29,444 bases of DNA from positions 1-29,444 of the IMG/VR virus record IMGVR_UViG_3300021365_000070; one strand, written 5' to 3'. Position 1 is the first letter of the stretch, and every line of letters starts with the position of its first letter. The position numbers and the translations under genes are program-made. The notes under the pieces are model-generated. The model was not told where the DNA came from. It saw only the letters and a program-made list of their open reading frames with translations, and searched no databases. The stretch comes from a virus. Positions 1-7,317 of this stretch are shown in pieces.

Positions 1-1349
1 TTATCAAACTGTCCATATTCAATGTTTCTTCTTTCTGTAGCAGAGAAATCAGTGAACTTATCACCAACCACTCTAGCAACATATCTCGAAGAATTAGGAT
101 TCAAGTTACAGTTTGCGAATCTTTCGACAACCTGGACCTTTCCATCGTTGTCGTTTACTTTGCGGAGAAGAACAGTGAATGTTCCGTAAGGATCTGCATT
201 ATTTGAACTGATTGTGAGATCAGTAATAGAAACCTTGAGGTTATGCATATCCCACTGTCCACTCTTTAAAGCATGGAATTTAAATAGTCTTGGAAGGCTG
301 TACTCGTTAAAGCCAGAAGATTCTCCCAAATCCTGGGCGACAAGCCAGCCAGACTCTGCTGCCTGTGATGAGTGCCGGTGGTTAGACCATTGAACGAATG
401 TGGCTCCGTCTGTTGTCTGCTCAAGTCCCAAAACAAGTCCAAAAGCATCACCTGCTGCGGATCCTGCGCCGACGCCACTGTATGTGATTCCGCCGTCGCC
501 ATTGGCAACAAATCGGTCATAAGTTTCGCCAAGCCAGTATGTTTTTTGATTAGCTGCTGGCGTAACCGCTGTGTTAGTCAAAGTCGGGTTTGTGTTGAAA
601 ACTTTACGAATGTAGTTTTCAGAACTTCGGTCAAAGTTAAATGTAATTTTGTCAGTAACTGTTCCAGAACTGTTCTTAACTTGAGCAACAAATTCGTAGC
701 TTGCGCCGTTTGAACGGAACATAGTGGCGTTTGAAGCAGTTGTCTGTGTAGAAACACTACCAGAGCCACGTACAGCGCCAGAAAGTTCAACTGCGCCTTG
801 GGCGACATAGAAAACCGCTGCCAAAGTACCAGTTTGAGGAGTTTGATCTTTCATTGCCGCTGGAAGGTGACCGGCTGAACCGTTTCCGGCTCCAGTGGAA
901 GAAGAGGCAATTAAGAAAAGCCCATATGCTCCGCCATCAGTGTATGCGGATCCAACTGTTGTTTCAGTTCCTGAACTGTTTTCAGTCATCCACCCGGCAA
1001 GTCCGGTTGGGGATGTGTAATCAGTGTGCTGGTTTCCTAGCAAGCGGATTACGTTGATTGGGGCGTTGTTAGCAAGCCAAGCCTGTGCTGCATAGGCGGC
1101 ATAAGTTGGGGCTAAAACGGCATTATTTCTCCAGACATCATCCGAACCTACGTTACCGGGGTTCGGTGCTCCGAAGATGTCAACAAATTCTGCGAAAGAG
1201 TTGACTTGGACAGGTTTCATACCAGGACCGCGTGTTGTGCGACCGATAACCACAGGTCCTATTCTGTTTGGGGTTTCAGGAAGGGCGGAATTATCAATTT
1301 CGTTAATGAAAACTCCAGGTGAAACGAATTTATATTTTTTGACCGACAT
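1..1349 (-). CDS. gp18: Tail sheath protein (gp18-like), 3' end cut by window
   Basis: Contractile tail sheath subunit; it polymerises around the tail tube and contracts on infection. My own translation from the ATG at 1349 gives about 449 residues with no stop before the window edge, so the C-terminus is missing. The N-terminus reads MSVKKYKFVSPGVFINEID, followed by a VVIGRTTRGPG stretch and an FVDIFG stretch; SPGV..NEID, G....G and F...FG near the N-terminus are hallmarks of phage tail sheath proteins. A good ribosome site (AAGGAGAC) sits 8 bases before the ATG. It is the last gene of the neck/tail group and has its own candidate promoter (ACTATTTA near 1410). The middle part, rich in Ser, Thr, Gly and Ala, is probably the variable outer domain. 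The family assignment is confident; the full length is unknown. Confidence 0.93.
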   Translation of the reverse strand, partial: MSVKKYKFVSPGVFINEIDNSALPETPNRIGPVVIGRTTRGPGMKPVQVNSFAEFVDIFGAPNPGNVGSDDVWRNNAVLAPTYAAYAAQAWLANNAPINVIRLLGNQHTDYTSPTGLAGWMTENSSGTETTVGSAYTDGGAYGLFLIASSSTGAGNGSAGHLPAAMKDQTPQTGTLAAVFYVAQGAVELSGAVRGSGSVSTQTTASNATMFRSNGASYEFVAQVKNSSGTVTDKITFNFDRSSENYIRKVFNTNPTLTNTAVTPAANQKTYWLGETYDRFVANGDGGITYSGVGAGSAAGDAFGLVLGLEQTTDGATFVQWSNHRHSSQAAESGWLVAQDLGESSGFNEYSLPRLFKFHALKSGQWDMHNLKVSITDLTISSNNADPYGTFTVLLRKVNDNDGKVQVVERFANCNLNPNSSRYVARVVGDKFTDFSATERRNIEYGQFD

Positions 1350-1408
1350 CTTGTAAAGTCTCCTTGGTTATACATTTACCTACTAATAAAATGATAGGTA
1401 TTTCCCTT

Positions 1409-1417
1409 ATAAATAGT
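1409..1417 (-). promoter_or_regulatory. Candidate late promoter motif ACTATTTA before tail sheath
   Basis: The coding strand reads ACTATTTATAAGG about 60 bases upstream of the sheath start, in the only non-coding stretch of this region (1350-1448). The same core is found before six other units in the window. An imperfect hairpin (TACCTA/TAGGTA, 1377-1400) lies between it and the gene. Read on the opposite strand the site contains TATAAATA, the T4 late promoter element, but that would point away from the gene. Confidence 0.5.
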
Positions 1418-1448
1418 AAGACAGAGTTCTAAACTCCATAATTCATAA

Positions 1449-2309
1449 CTAATCGCGATATTTAACTTTTTCAGGAGATATGTTCCAAGGTTTGTCACCA
1501 ACAATCACTCTTTCTCTTCCAATTCTTACATCCACCGCATTCTCTCGGTAAACAATCTTGGGCGTATTTTGATTTTTATCGTCTCCGATGAGATATCCTA
1601 AAACCTTGATATTAATCTTTGTTTCATACCTTCTCTCTTCGTCACTCAAGTTTGTAATATTCGTGTCAAGAGAGAAGTCTGATTCAATAAAACCCTCATA
1701 TGTGTGCATGTTTCTTCTAATTGTAAAATAATTGACTGGTCTTCCTATATTCAAGAAAGGAGCTACAATCTCGTTCAGTTGCTGTTGATACTCTGTTCGG
1801 ATACCTATAGTGTAAGATACATCAATGTAGGTTGGAAGCGGGATTGTTGCGGTCTCATAAACAACTTTGTTATTTTTTCGGGGATAATTGTTCTGCTTGT
1901 TTATTCTCTTTGCATCCGCATTGGCAAAATTTCTTGTTTTGTCTTGTTTGATTCGGCGGGCGATGACGATGGAGGAGTCAGTGTTAGCCGTACCGCCATA
2001 GATACCACCCTTTCTTGAAAGGTCCTTGCTAATGCCACCTCTCTCAACAGTCAATACTGGGAGTATTACTGATCCGTTGGCGTCGCGCAACCCTTTGTTG
2101 TTCTTGATTTGGAAGGCTCTCTCTGCCGAGACCCATATAACTGGGACTTTTTCAAAGCCCTTGTTTGTTGTGCAAGACAGGTTTAATTTATTATCGATAT
2201 ACTCGAATAAAGCCATATCGATATTCTCTATCGTCGAGGGCATTAAGATCTCTTCATGAATTACAGAAGGATCTTTTACTCCAGAGTAGTCGTCTTCTTT
2301 ATGTGGCAT
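1449..2309 (-). CDS. gp15: Tail sheath stabiliser / tail completion protein (gp15-like)
   Basis: In T4, gp15 forms the hexameric ring that ends the tail tube and sheath and docks to the neck. This 286-residue protein resembles the family through KVPVIWVSAERAFQIKNNK (T4 has a VPITYAS-type strand), LPVLTVERGGISKD (T4 LPRINL...), and IGIRTEYQQQLNEIVAPFLN (T4 IFTRYEDDMFQIVEQILPYF). The order gp13, gp14, gp15 just upstream matches T4. The start at 2309 overlaps the end of gp14 by 11 bases and has a GAGGGA ribosome site. The C-terminal half, including the DDKNQNTPKIVYRENAVDVRIGRERVIVG region, is less conserved. The assignment is from motif memory and synteny, not from a search. Confidence 0.8.
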   Translation of the reverse strand: MPHKEDDYSGVKDPSVIHEEILMPSTIENIDMALFEYIDNKLNLSCTTNKGFEKVPVIWVSAERAFQIKNNKGLRDANGSVILPVLTVERGGISKDLSRKGGIYGGTANTDSSIVIARRIKQDKTRNFANADAKRINKQNNYPRKNNKVVYETATIPLPTYIDVSYTIGIRTEYQQQLNEIVAPFLNIGRPVNYFTIRRNMHTYEGFIESDFSLDTNITNLSDEERRYETKINIKVLGYLIGDDKNQNTPKIVYRENAVDVRIGRERVIVGDKPWNISPEKVKYRD

Positions 2310-2796
2310 CGAATAATCCCTCTCTTGCTCTTACACACTTTGCTGATATTTCCATTTTATGTTGTATCTGCCCAAAAAGCTGCTTTGGTTCGCTTAAAGT
2401 AACAATCTCATAATAAATATCTCCGTAAGAAACAAAGTCGCCTTCTCGGACGAAAAGGTCTTGATCCTCGGTCAAGCGACGCTTATGAAAGTGAATGATT
2501 ATTGAGCTATTCTTATCTAATCCATAATTGGAAGTAGAAGTCTCAATCCCTTCCCACTCAACCAAAGCGAATACCCTGATGGGAGGCAGAAAAGTTTTCT
2601 TGATTGCTTCGCCGTAAACTGAATGAAAGTTGGTATGCTCTAGACTGATTGGATAATAAGCTACCTGCTGACCGATGACACGTTCAATTAACTCATCGTT
2701 TACCTGCTTAACTAAATTTCTTTCTTTTTGTCCAAGAAATAAAGGTGGCGGTGGTTGTGCTGGTTGTGACCACTTATCCGAATCTGAATTTGACAT
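2299..2796 (-). CDS. gp14: Neck protein (gp14-like, head-tail connector)
   Basis: This 165-residue protein is a neck component that joins the filled head to the tail together with gp13. It is shorter than T4 gp14 (256 residues), but the central order is the same: a YYPI segment, VYGEAIKKTF, a stretch resembling the T4 'F..YEG...F..FG' region (EWEGIETSTSNYGL), then GDFVSYGDIYYEIVTLSEPKQLFGQIQHKMEISAK, which mirrors the T4 'GDLIYFP....FEI..VE....F..LGQ' region. The N-terminus is proline-rich (QPAQPPPP, residues 11-18) and probably flexible. The ATG has an AGAGGA site. It sits 21 bases after gp13 and overlaps gp15, indicating a single gp13-14-15 transcript. Confidence 0.8.
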   Translation of the reverse strand: MSNSDSDKWSQPAQPPPPLFLGQKERNLVKQVNDELIERVIGQQVAYYPISLEHTNFHSVYGEAIKKTFLPPIRVFALVEWEGIETSTSNYGLDKNSSIIIHFHKRRLTEDQDLFVREGDFVSYGDIYYEIVTLSEPKQLFGQIQHKMEISAKCVRAREGLFDAT

Positions 2797-2817
2797 TTCA
2801 CTGGTCCTCTAGTATAT

Positions 2818-4122
2818 CTATCCAACAAAGATGCCAGTTGGCACTTTTTCTAGCGAATCTTTTGAACTTTGCATCATATCTGCTTCTTGTTGGACAAGCT
2901 TTGCATATGTCAATTCATCAAGAATCGTTTTTAATTCTTCTCTTAATGCTGATTGCTCTTCTTTCGCTTGGGTTAATAGCTCACCTGCATTTAAGTTAAC
3001 AGATTCGCCAGGGATTGGAATAGTAGCAAATTTTCCTCGGACCTGTCCAAGCATTTCTTTCGACAACGCTATTCCAAACCTTCTAATCCACTGCTTTCCA
3101 ATAGCGTTAATGTTCGAATATGGAACATTTCCAAACGGCATTGTTCCAAGGTTATTAATTCCCTCTATCTCACGATCAACGCCAGTTGAGCCGCTGATCT
3201 GAGCCCAAGCATCGTTGTCTACTGTGAAGTCAACCCAGAAGTTATCGGGGGAGTTATGTACAGGAGAGGGGAAAATTCTTAAGTTATTGTCTTTAATTTC
3301 GTATGAATAGTGAGAGTTTCTTGTCTTGATAGCATCCTCATAAGCCATAGCTTGGCTTTTGTTTTGCCATACAGGAATTACTTCAAAGGTAGAATCATCC
3401 GAGTACATTCCATATGTGGATAAGTTACCAACGGTATTTAGTCCGCCGTAGTATCCATAGAATCTCCACATCGCTTGAGGTGTCTTATAATAAACTTTTC
3501 TAATTGTTATCTTATTATCGCCAACTTTGTTGTAATAAGGTACTGTCGAATCATTTGCTGATGCTGATTGAATTATTTGAGCTAAATCATAATCTTGCTG
3601 GTCTGTTACCGCTGCAAAGGAAGCAGAATAGAAAGGCTTTGTGCCTCCAAGCCCAGTCTCTGTTGAAACCGCTTGAGCTATTCTCTTTGAATAAGAGAAA
3701 TCAAAACGTGGGTATTTTAAGTTAACATGTGTGCCGTCCAGGCTTGAGGATAGCGTACCAGGGAGTATGTTGCCATGATGGTCGAACGTGCCTGTTGTGT
3801 CGCCAAGGACATTGTGAAGAACATTTTTTCCTTGATGAATGTTTAATATATAAGAATACTCTAATACTGATTCTTCATAAGCTGCATAGATGTTCTCTTC
3901 TGTCAACTCGATGTCAAGTACGTCACCACCAAGCTTTTTGTATGTATATGCGACTTGTTCTAAAGCGCCAGACACAAAGCGTGTGTCGTACATCGCGGAC
4001 GATGTTTTAACATAAATACCAAAAGGATATGACCCAGTTGCCGCCGCCGTTGCAAGTGCTCCAGTGATCGGTAGCCTTATCGCGCTGGTTTGACTTGTAG
4101 GTGTCAGAGTCGGTGCTGCCAT
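2818..4122 (-). CDS. gp13: Neck protein (gp13-like, head completion)
   Basis: Head-completion neck protein of 434 residues, which attaches below the portal after packaging. Family-typical segments are LGGDVLDIELTEENIYAAYE (residues about 65-84), followed by the EESVLEYSYILNIHQGKN helix, the aromatic AMWRFYGYYGG region, and near the C-terminus WIRRFGIALSKEMLGQVRGK followed by FATIPIPGESVNLNAGELL. The last 70 residues form a charged helical region. T4 gp13 is 309 residues, so this protein is longer, as in many marine relatives. The ribosome site AGGAG lies 10 bases before the ATG. It begins the neck-tail unit; no ACTATTTA motif is seen before it, only the terminator of the preceding unit and a second small hairpin (4152-4167). 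Confidence 0.9.
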   Translation of the reverse strand: MAAPTLTPTSQTSAIRLPITGALATAAATGSYPFGIYVKTSSAMYDTRFVSGALEQVAYTYKKLGGDVLDIELTEENIYAAYEESVLEYSYILNIHQGKNVLHNVLGDTTGTFDHHGNILPGTLSSSLDGTHVNLKYPRFDFSYSKRIAQAVSTETGLGGTKPFYSASFAAVTDQQDYDLAQIIQSASANDSTVPYYNKVGDNKITIRKVYYKTPQAMWRFYGYYGGLNTVGNLSTYGMYSDDSTFEVIPVWQNKSQAMAYEDAIKTRNSHYSYEIKDNNLRIFPSPVHNSPDNFWVDFTVDNDAWAQISGSTGVDREIEGINNLGTMPFGNVPYSNINAIGKQWIRRFGIALSKEMLGQVRGKFATIPIPGESVNLNAGELLTQAKEEQSALREELKTILDELTYAKLVQQEADMMQSSKDSLEKVPTGIFVG

Positions 4123-4160
4123 TGTGAAGGTTCTCCTATCAACGTAATTAGTTTCCTATA

Positions 4161-4192
4161 AAGGAAAACCCTTCACGTTTGCACGCAAAGGG
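4161..4192 (-). terminator. Rho-independent terminator after threonine-rich gene
   Basis: On the coding strand a 10-pair stem (CCCTTTGCGT with ACGTGAAGGG, including two G-U pairs) closes a GCAA tetraloop and runs into TTTTCCTT. It lies between the end of the threonine-rich gene (4238) and the start of gp13 (4122), so it should end the upstream unit. A second 6-pair hairpin (TTTCCT/AGGAAA, 4152-4167) overlaps its T-rich tail. Confidence 0.7.
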
Positions 4193-4237
4193 CTTGAAAC
4201 CTATTAATATAGATTTAGGGGGGAGGAAACGGTATAT

Positions 4238-4768
4238 TTATTTTTTTCTAGTAGTAGGCTTTTTTGTTTTAGTCTTCTTCGTATTTTTAGTATTTGTGCC
4301 AGTGGTTTTCTTCGTGGCGGTTGTAGTAGTGCCAGTAGTATTGTTTGTGGCGGTTGTAGTAGTGCCAGTGTCATTTGTAGTAGTGTCAGTAACATTGCTT
4401 GTGGTGGTTGTAGTACCAGTAGCGTTGTTCGTTGTGACAGTGTTATCTGTAGTGGTGGCAGTATTTGTCGTAGTATCTTCAAGAACAGTTGTATTGTTTG
4501 TGGCTGTTCCAGTAATTGTGGTCGTACTAGTAGTATCGCCAGTGGTGGTGCCAGTTGTTGTATTGGCAGTATCAGCAGTTGTGGTGCCAGTTGTCGTGCT
4601 GGTGGTATCAGTAGTGGTAGCACCAGTCGTGATTCCGGTGGTTGTCGTACTATTAGTAGTCGTATCCGTATTCGTTGTGTTTGTAGTGGTTGTTTTGGTA
4701 TTTCCTAGCCTGCTAAGACGGTGATCTGCAAACTTTGGACTGTACATAAATCTCTTTTTCTTACCCAT
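4238..4768 (-). CDS. Threonine-rich low-complexity protein with basic ends
   Basis: This 176-residue protein has three parts. Residues 1-25 are basic and ordinary (MGKKKRFMYSPKFADHRL...). Residues about 26-150 consist almost wholly of Thr with Asn, Asp, Gly, Ala, Ser and Val (TTTTG, TTTDTT and TTTGTT type blocks). The last 25 residues are Lys/Thr-rich (KKTKTKKPTTRKK). There is no signal peptide and no membrane segment. The gene has its own upstream motif (ACTATTTA, 4789-4796), an AAGGAG site and a terminator, so it is expressed as a single-gene unit among virion genes. The reading frame is intact despite the repetitive DNA, and the ordinary N-terminus and stop codon support coding. A flexible, mucin-like virion or DNA-binding protein is possible; the function is unknown. 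I recall similar short basic N-termini in marine phage hypotheticals but cannot confirm it. Confidence 0.72.
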   Translation of the reverse strand: MGKKKRFMYSPKFADHRLSRLGNTKTTTTNTTNTDTTTNSTTTTGITTGATTTDTTSTTTGTTTADTANTTTGTTTGDTTSTTTITGTATNNTTVLEDTTTNTATTTDNTVTTNNATGTTTTTSNVTDTTTNDTGTTTTATNNTTGTTTTATKKTTGTNTKNTKKTKTKKPTTRKK

Positions 4769-4788
4769 GGTAAACTCCTTGTATAAGG

Positions 4789-4796
4789 TAAATAGT
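4789..4796 (-). promoter_or_regulatory. Candidate late promoter motif ACTATTTA before threonine-rich gene
   Basis: The coding strand reads AACTATTTACCTTATACAAGGAG, 20 bases before the ATG at 4768. If it is a -10-like element, the transcript would start just before the ribosome site (AAGGAG), giving a very short leader. It sits between the UUCG terminator of the preceding gene and this gene, where a promoter is expected. Confidence 0.5.
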
Positions 4797-4812
4797 TGTT
4801 AATAAAGCAAAA

Positions 4813-4844
4813 AAACAAAAAAAACCCCCTTCCGAAGAAGGGGG
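4813..4844 (-). terminator. Strong rho-independent terminator with UUCG tetraloop
   Basis: On the coding strand an 8-pair perfect stem (CCCCCTTC / GAAGGGGG, 4825-4844) closes a TTCG loop, the very stable cUUCGg tetraloop, and is followed by eight T residues and GTTTTTTT. It lies 27 bases after the stop of the 182-residue structural gene. This is the clearest terminator in the window. Confidence 0.92.
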
Positions 4845-4870
4845 CAAAATAGATATATATTTTTTGTTAC

Positions 4871-5419
4871 TTATCCAAGACGATAGATCGTAACAGCAGT
4901 TGCGCCAGTTCTACGAACTCTGAATGTTGCCGAACCGGATGTATCCTCTCCATCAACCCTTGGGTTGATCAGCGGGCTTCCGAGCAAGGTTATACCTGTT
5001 CCAGCAGTCAACGTAACGATGTACGATGCTGTCGTGGCCAGGTTAATGAAGCTAAAGTCAAATGAGTCGCCATCAGCGCTCAGTCCGAGTCCTGAAACAA
5101 AGTTGGCGGCTGTATCAGTGGCTTTTGCGCGTGCAGCACCTGGTGTGCATTTCACAATACCAGCCAATACGTTTGCAGCAGTAACTACTGAGGTGTCATC
5201 AGCACTAGTGGCTTCAGCACCCTGATATCTAATAACTCCACCTGTTCCACGCAAATGCGTAGTACCAGCAGTAACAGTTAATCCACCAGTAGTAGCTGTA
5301 ACTCCCTCTGCTGCTGTCAGTGTTTTAACAGACAATGTGCTATCGCCCATTGCTAATTGTCTTTTTAAATTCTCTAATAAAGCTTGCGTTCTCGCCAAGC
5401 CAATCCTTTTTGATCCCAT
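4871..5419 (-). CDS. Predicted virion structural protein, unknown role
   Basis: A 182-residue protein I cannot assign to a named family. It begins with a basic helix (MGSKRIGLARTQALLENLKRQL, residues 1-22), then switches to a Thr/Ala/Gly/Val-rich beta-type sequence with no Cys or Trp until the basic C-terminus FRVRRTGATAVTIYRLG. The beta-rich tail, with SYIVTLTAGTGITLLG and a final strand rich in Thr and Arg, is the kind of fold seen in head decoration or fibril proteins. It is a single-gene unit with a promoter motif (CCTATTTAAA) and a leader hairpin upstream, a very strong ribosome site (GGGAGGA) and a strong terminator, directly after the major capsid gene. This suggests a high-copy structural protein. 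A capsid decoration protein is an inference only. Confidence 0.75.
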   Translation of the reverse strand: MGSKRIGLARTQALLENLKRQLAMGDSTLSVKTLTAAEGVTATTGGLTVTAGTTHLRGTGGVIRYQGAEATSADDTSVVTAANVLAGIVKCTPGAARAKATDTAANFVSGLGLSADGDSFDFSFINLATTASYIVTLTAGTGITLLGSPLINPRVDGEDTSGSATFRVRRTGATAVTIYRLG

Positions 5420-5475
5420 AGTTTAAAATCCTCCCTTGGTTTTACCATTTATAATCATATCAAAAACTATATGGT

Positions 5476-5501
5476 GTGGGTTTCCCCACCCTTTAAATAG
5501 G
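5476..5501 (-). promoter_or_regulatory. Candidate late promoter CCTATTTAAA with GAAA-loop leader hairpin
   Basis: The coding strand reads CCTATTTAAAGG (motif at 5494-5501), then GTGGG-GAAA-CCCAC, a 5-pair stem with a GNRA tetraloop (5476-5489). The hairpin would sit at the very 5' end of the transcript for the 182-residue structural gene, about 55 bases before its ATG. The same arrangement occurs before the large fiber gene. Confidence 0.5.
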
Positions 5502-5508
5502 GTTCTGA

Positions 5509-5546
5509 TAAACAAAAACCCCGGCTGAATTAACAACCGGGGTTTT
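5509..5546 (-). terminator. Rho-independent terminator after major capsid gene
   Basis: On the coding strand a 10-pair perfect stem (AAAACCCCGG / CCGGGGTTTT, 5515-5546) with a 12-base loop is followed by TGTTTAT. It lies 21 bases after the stop codon of the major capsid gene and before the promoter motif of the next unit. Confidence 0.88.
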
Positions 5547-5567
5547 ATTTTTTACGCTATTGCCTTA

Positions 5568-7301
5568 TTAAGCAGTTGCGCCAGCCTCACCAAGGAGACC
5601 ACGAACAACAACAAGACCGTACATATCAGGACGAACCATCTTCTTCGCGTAACGAGTCATCACGCCCTTACGAGGCACGAAGTCTTCAGTTCCGAAGATA
5701 GTAGGAGTAACCTGAAGAGGTACATAAGGAGCATAGACATATCCACTTTCGAGGAAGCTATTACCCTTACGTCCAACAAGAATGATGTTACGCATGAAGT
5801 ATGGATCAACATAAACATCGAATTTCTTGGAAAGGTTACCAGTCTTAACAGCACCGATAGTACCGCGATCCTCATCAGCAGTCACAGAGCCACGGAAGCC
5901 CGATGTGAACTCAAGGATGTTAGCAACTTCTGGTCCACAAACTACGAAGTTTGCGCCACCACGAAGTGTCTTACGGTGAATCTGAGCACTTACGTCATTG
6001 ATTGTCTCAATAAGAGTCTCATACCATTCGCTAACTGTACCAGTGAAGTCAGGAGCAGCGGAGCTAGCACCAATTTCAACACCAGTTGTACGATTAACGA
6101 AAAGACCAGGGGAACGCGACCAGTAGAATGTACCAGCAGTTGCGCCTTTAACGAGGTCTTCGAGGATCTCTTGGTCGATCTCAAGAGCGATTTGCTCAGA
6201 AAGAATGCTTGTAAGCTCAACTTCAGCGTCGAGGTTATGGTAAGCATTCAAGTCTTGACCGAGTTCTGGAGTCCACTTAGCTTTGAGCTTCTTGGTCATC
6301 GCTGTGACTGCAATGGAGTCAACTTTGATGTCGATCTCTTTGATAAGATCTTTCGAAGCTTCACCAGCACCAGCCGCTGCGTTGTTTGCTTCTTCAAGTC
6401 CCCAGGGATCGGCACCGACAACGGAACCAACTGGAGTACCAGCACTAAAAGTATCGACAAGCGGATAATCAATTCCGAAGCTTTTGCTGTCGTCAGTCAA
6501 CTGCGTGAACTCTGTTGTGGCGTGAAGAACAACTTCAATCTTATTGGAAGAACTACCGGATGGACGACTTGTCAAACGACGAATCATCTTGAGCGACGTA
6601 TGGCTAGCGCCACCGATTGAGCCAGTAGCTTTAATAGCAACAAGGTTGTCATAGTTAAGACGAGGACCGTGGGTTGAACCAAGGTCAAGCTCGATAACCT
6701 GCGCGAACGAACCAGAAGCCAAGTCTGGATCAAAACGAACCAATTTAGCGATGGTTGGATCGGCAACGTCAACAACACCACCGTCTGCATAGTCAACGTG
6801 GTGGATTGGCGCGTGAAAAGAACCAGTAGGCGAAGCATAACCGTTGTTGAGGTTATAGAATCCACCACCTTCTTCTGTAATGTCAGTGACACCAGTTTGG
6901 ATGTCTTTACCGACAACTCCACCACCGTAAATCGAATCAGCAGCAGTAAGCCCTAGTCCAGTATTGGTAGCTTGGAAGTCCAAGAAGAAGATGAGTCCAC
7001 TTGGAAGGCTCATTGGTTGAACCGAGACTACATCTTGGGCGACGAGTCCGCCGAATACACGACGAACGAGTGGGAAAGCAACCGAAGCAAAACCTTCAAC
7101 ATCACCTGCGGACATCGAAGAGCTTTCTTTGAGAAGCTGTGCGGCTTGGTTTTCTAGTAGGCGAGCCATGCCATTTTTTTGAACGTCATTCGTAAGTCCC
7201 TCAAGAAGTCCGGTAGCCTCCCACTTTTCGATAAGTGCGGCTCCTTCTTGCTTAAGCGATCTTGCTTGAATGCCTTCAGTCAATTTTTGTAGAACAGACA
7301 T
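5568..7301 (-). CDS. gp23: Major capsid protein precursor (gp23-like)
   Basis: Major head subunit with the HK97 fold, 577 residues (T4 gp23 has 521). Diagnostic segments are LLENQAAQLLKES (residues 48-60), the FASVAFPLVRRVFGGLVAQDVVSVQPMSLPSGLIF run (71-105) matching T4 'VRRA.P.LIAFDI.GVQPM..P.G..FALR', WTPELGQDLNAYHNLDAEVELTSILSEQI in the middle, and the KKFDVYVDPYF / ILVGRKG / FVPRKGVMTRYAKKMVRP C-terminal part. T4 gp23 loses its first 65 residues to gp21, which cuts after (L/I)-x-E. Here LKE at residues 57-59 is at the matching place, with LLE at 48-50 as an alternative. A strong AAGGAG site precedes the ATG. It follows the scaffold by 16 bases and ends at a strong terminator. Confidence 0.97.
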   Translation of the reverse strand: MSVLQKLTEGIQARSLKQEGAALIEKWEATGLLEGLTNDVQKNGMARLLENQAAQLLKESSSMSAGDVEGFASVAFPLVRRVFGGLVAQDVVSVQPMSLPSGLIFFLDFQATNTGLGLTAADSIYGGGVVGKDIQTGVTDITEEGGGFYNLNNGYASPTGSFHAPIHHVDYADGGVVDVADPTIAKLVRFDPDLASGSFAQVIELDLGSTHGPRLNYDNLVAIKATGSIGGASHTSLKMIRRLTSRPSGSSSNKIEVVLHATTEFTQLTDDSKSFGIDYPLVDTFSAGTPVGSVVGADPWGLEEANNAAAGAGEASKDLIKEIDIKVDSIAVTAMTKKLKAKWTPELGQDLNAYHNLDAEVELTSILSEQIALEIDQEILEDLVKGATAGTFYWSRSPGLFVNRTTGVEIGASSAAPDFTGTVSEWYETLIETINDVSAQIHRKTLRGGANFVVCGPEVANILEFTSGFRGSVTADEDRGTIGAVKTGNLSKKFDVYVDPYFMRNIILVGRKGNSFLESGYVYAPYVPLQVTPTIFGTEDFVPRKGVMTRYAKKMVRPDMYGLVVVRGLLGEAGATA

Positions 7302-7317
7302 ATTAAAATCTCCTTAA

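Noticed and set aside
1408-1415. T4 late promoter TATAAATA on the plus strand (also at 16785-16792)
   Set aside because: These match the T4 element exactly, but no gene on the plus strand could be served; they are kept only as an alternative reading of the minus-strand motif.
4179-4724. Plus-strand open frame rich in Val (VVVV-type membrane-like protein)
   Set aside because: It is the mirror of the threonine-rich gene: Thr codons ACN read backwards give Val-like NGT codons. It has no ribosome site or conserved feature and runs against all neighbours.
5976-6620. Plus-strand 214-residue frame opposite the major capsid gene
   Set aside because: It lies entirely within a confidently identified capsid gene on the other strand and has no recognisable domain.
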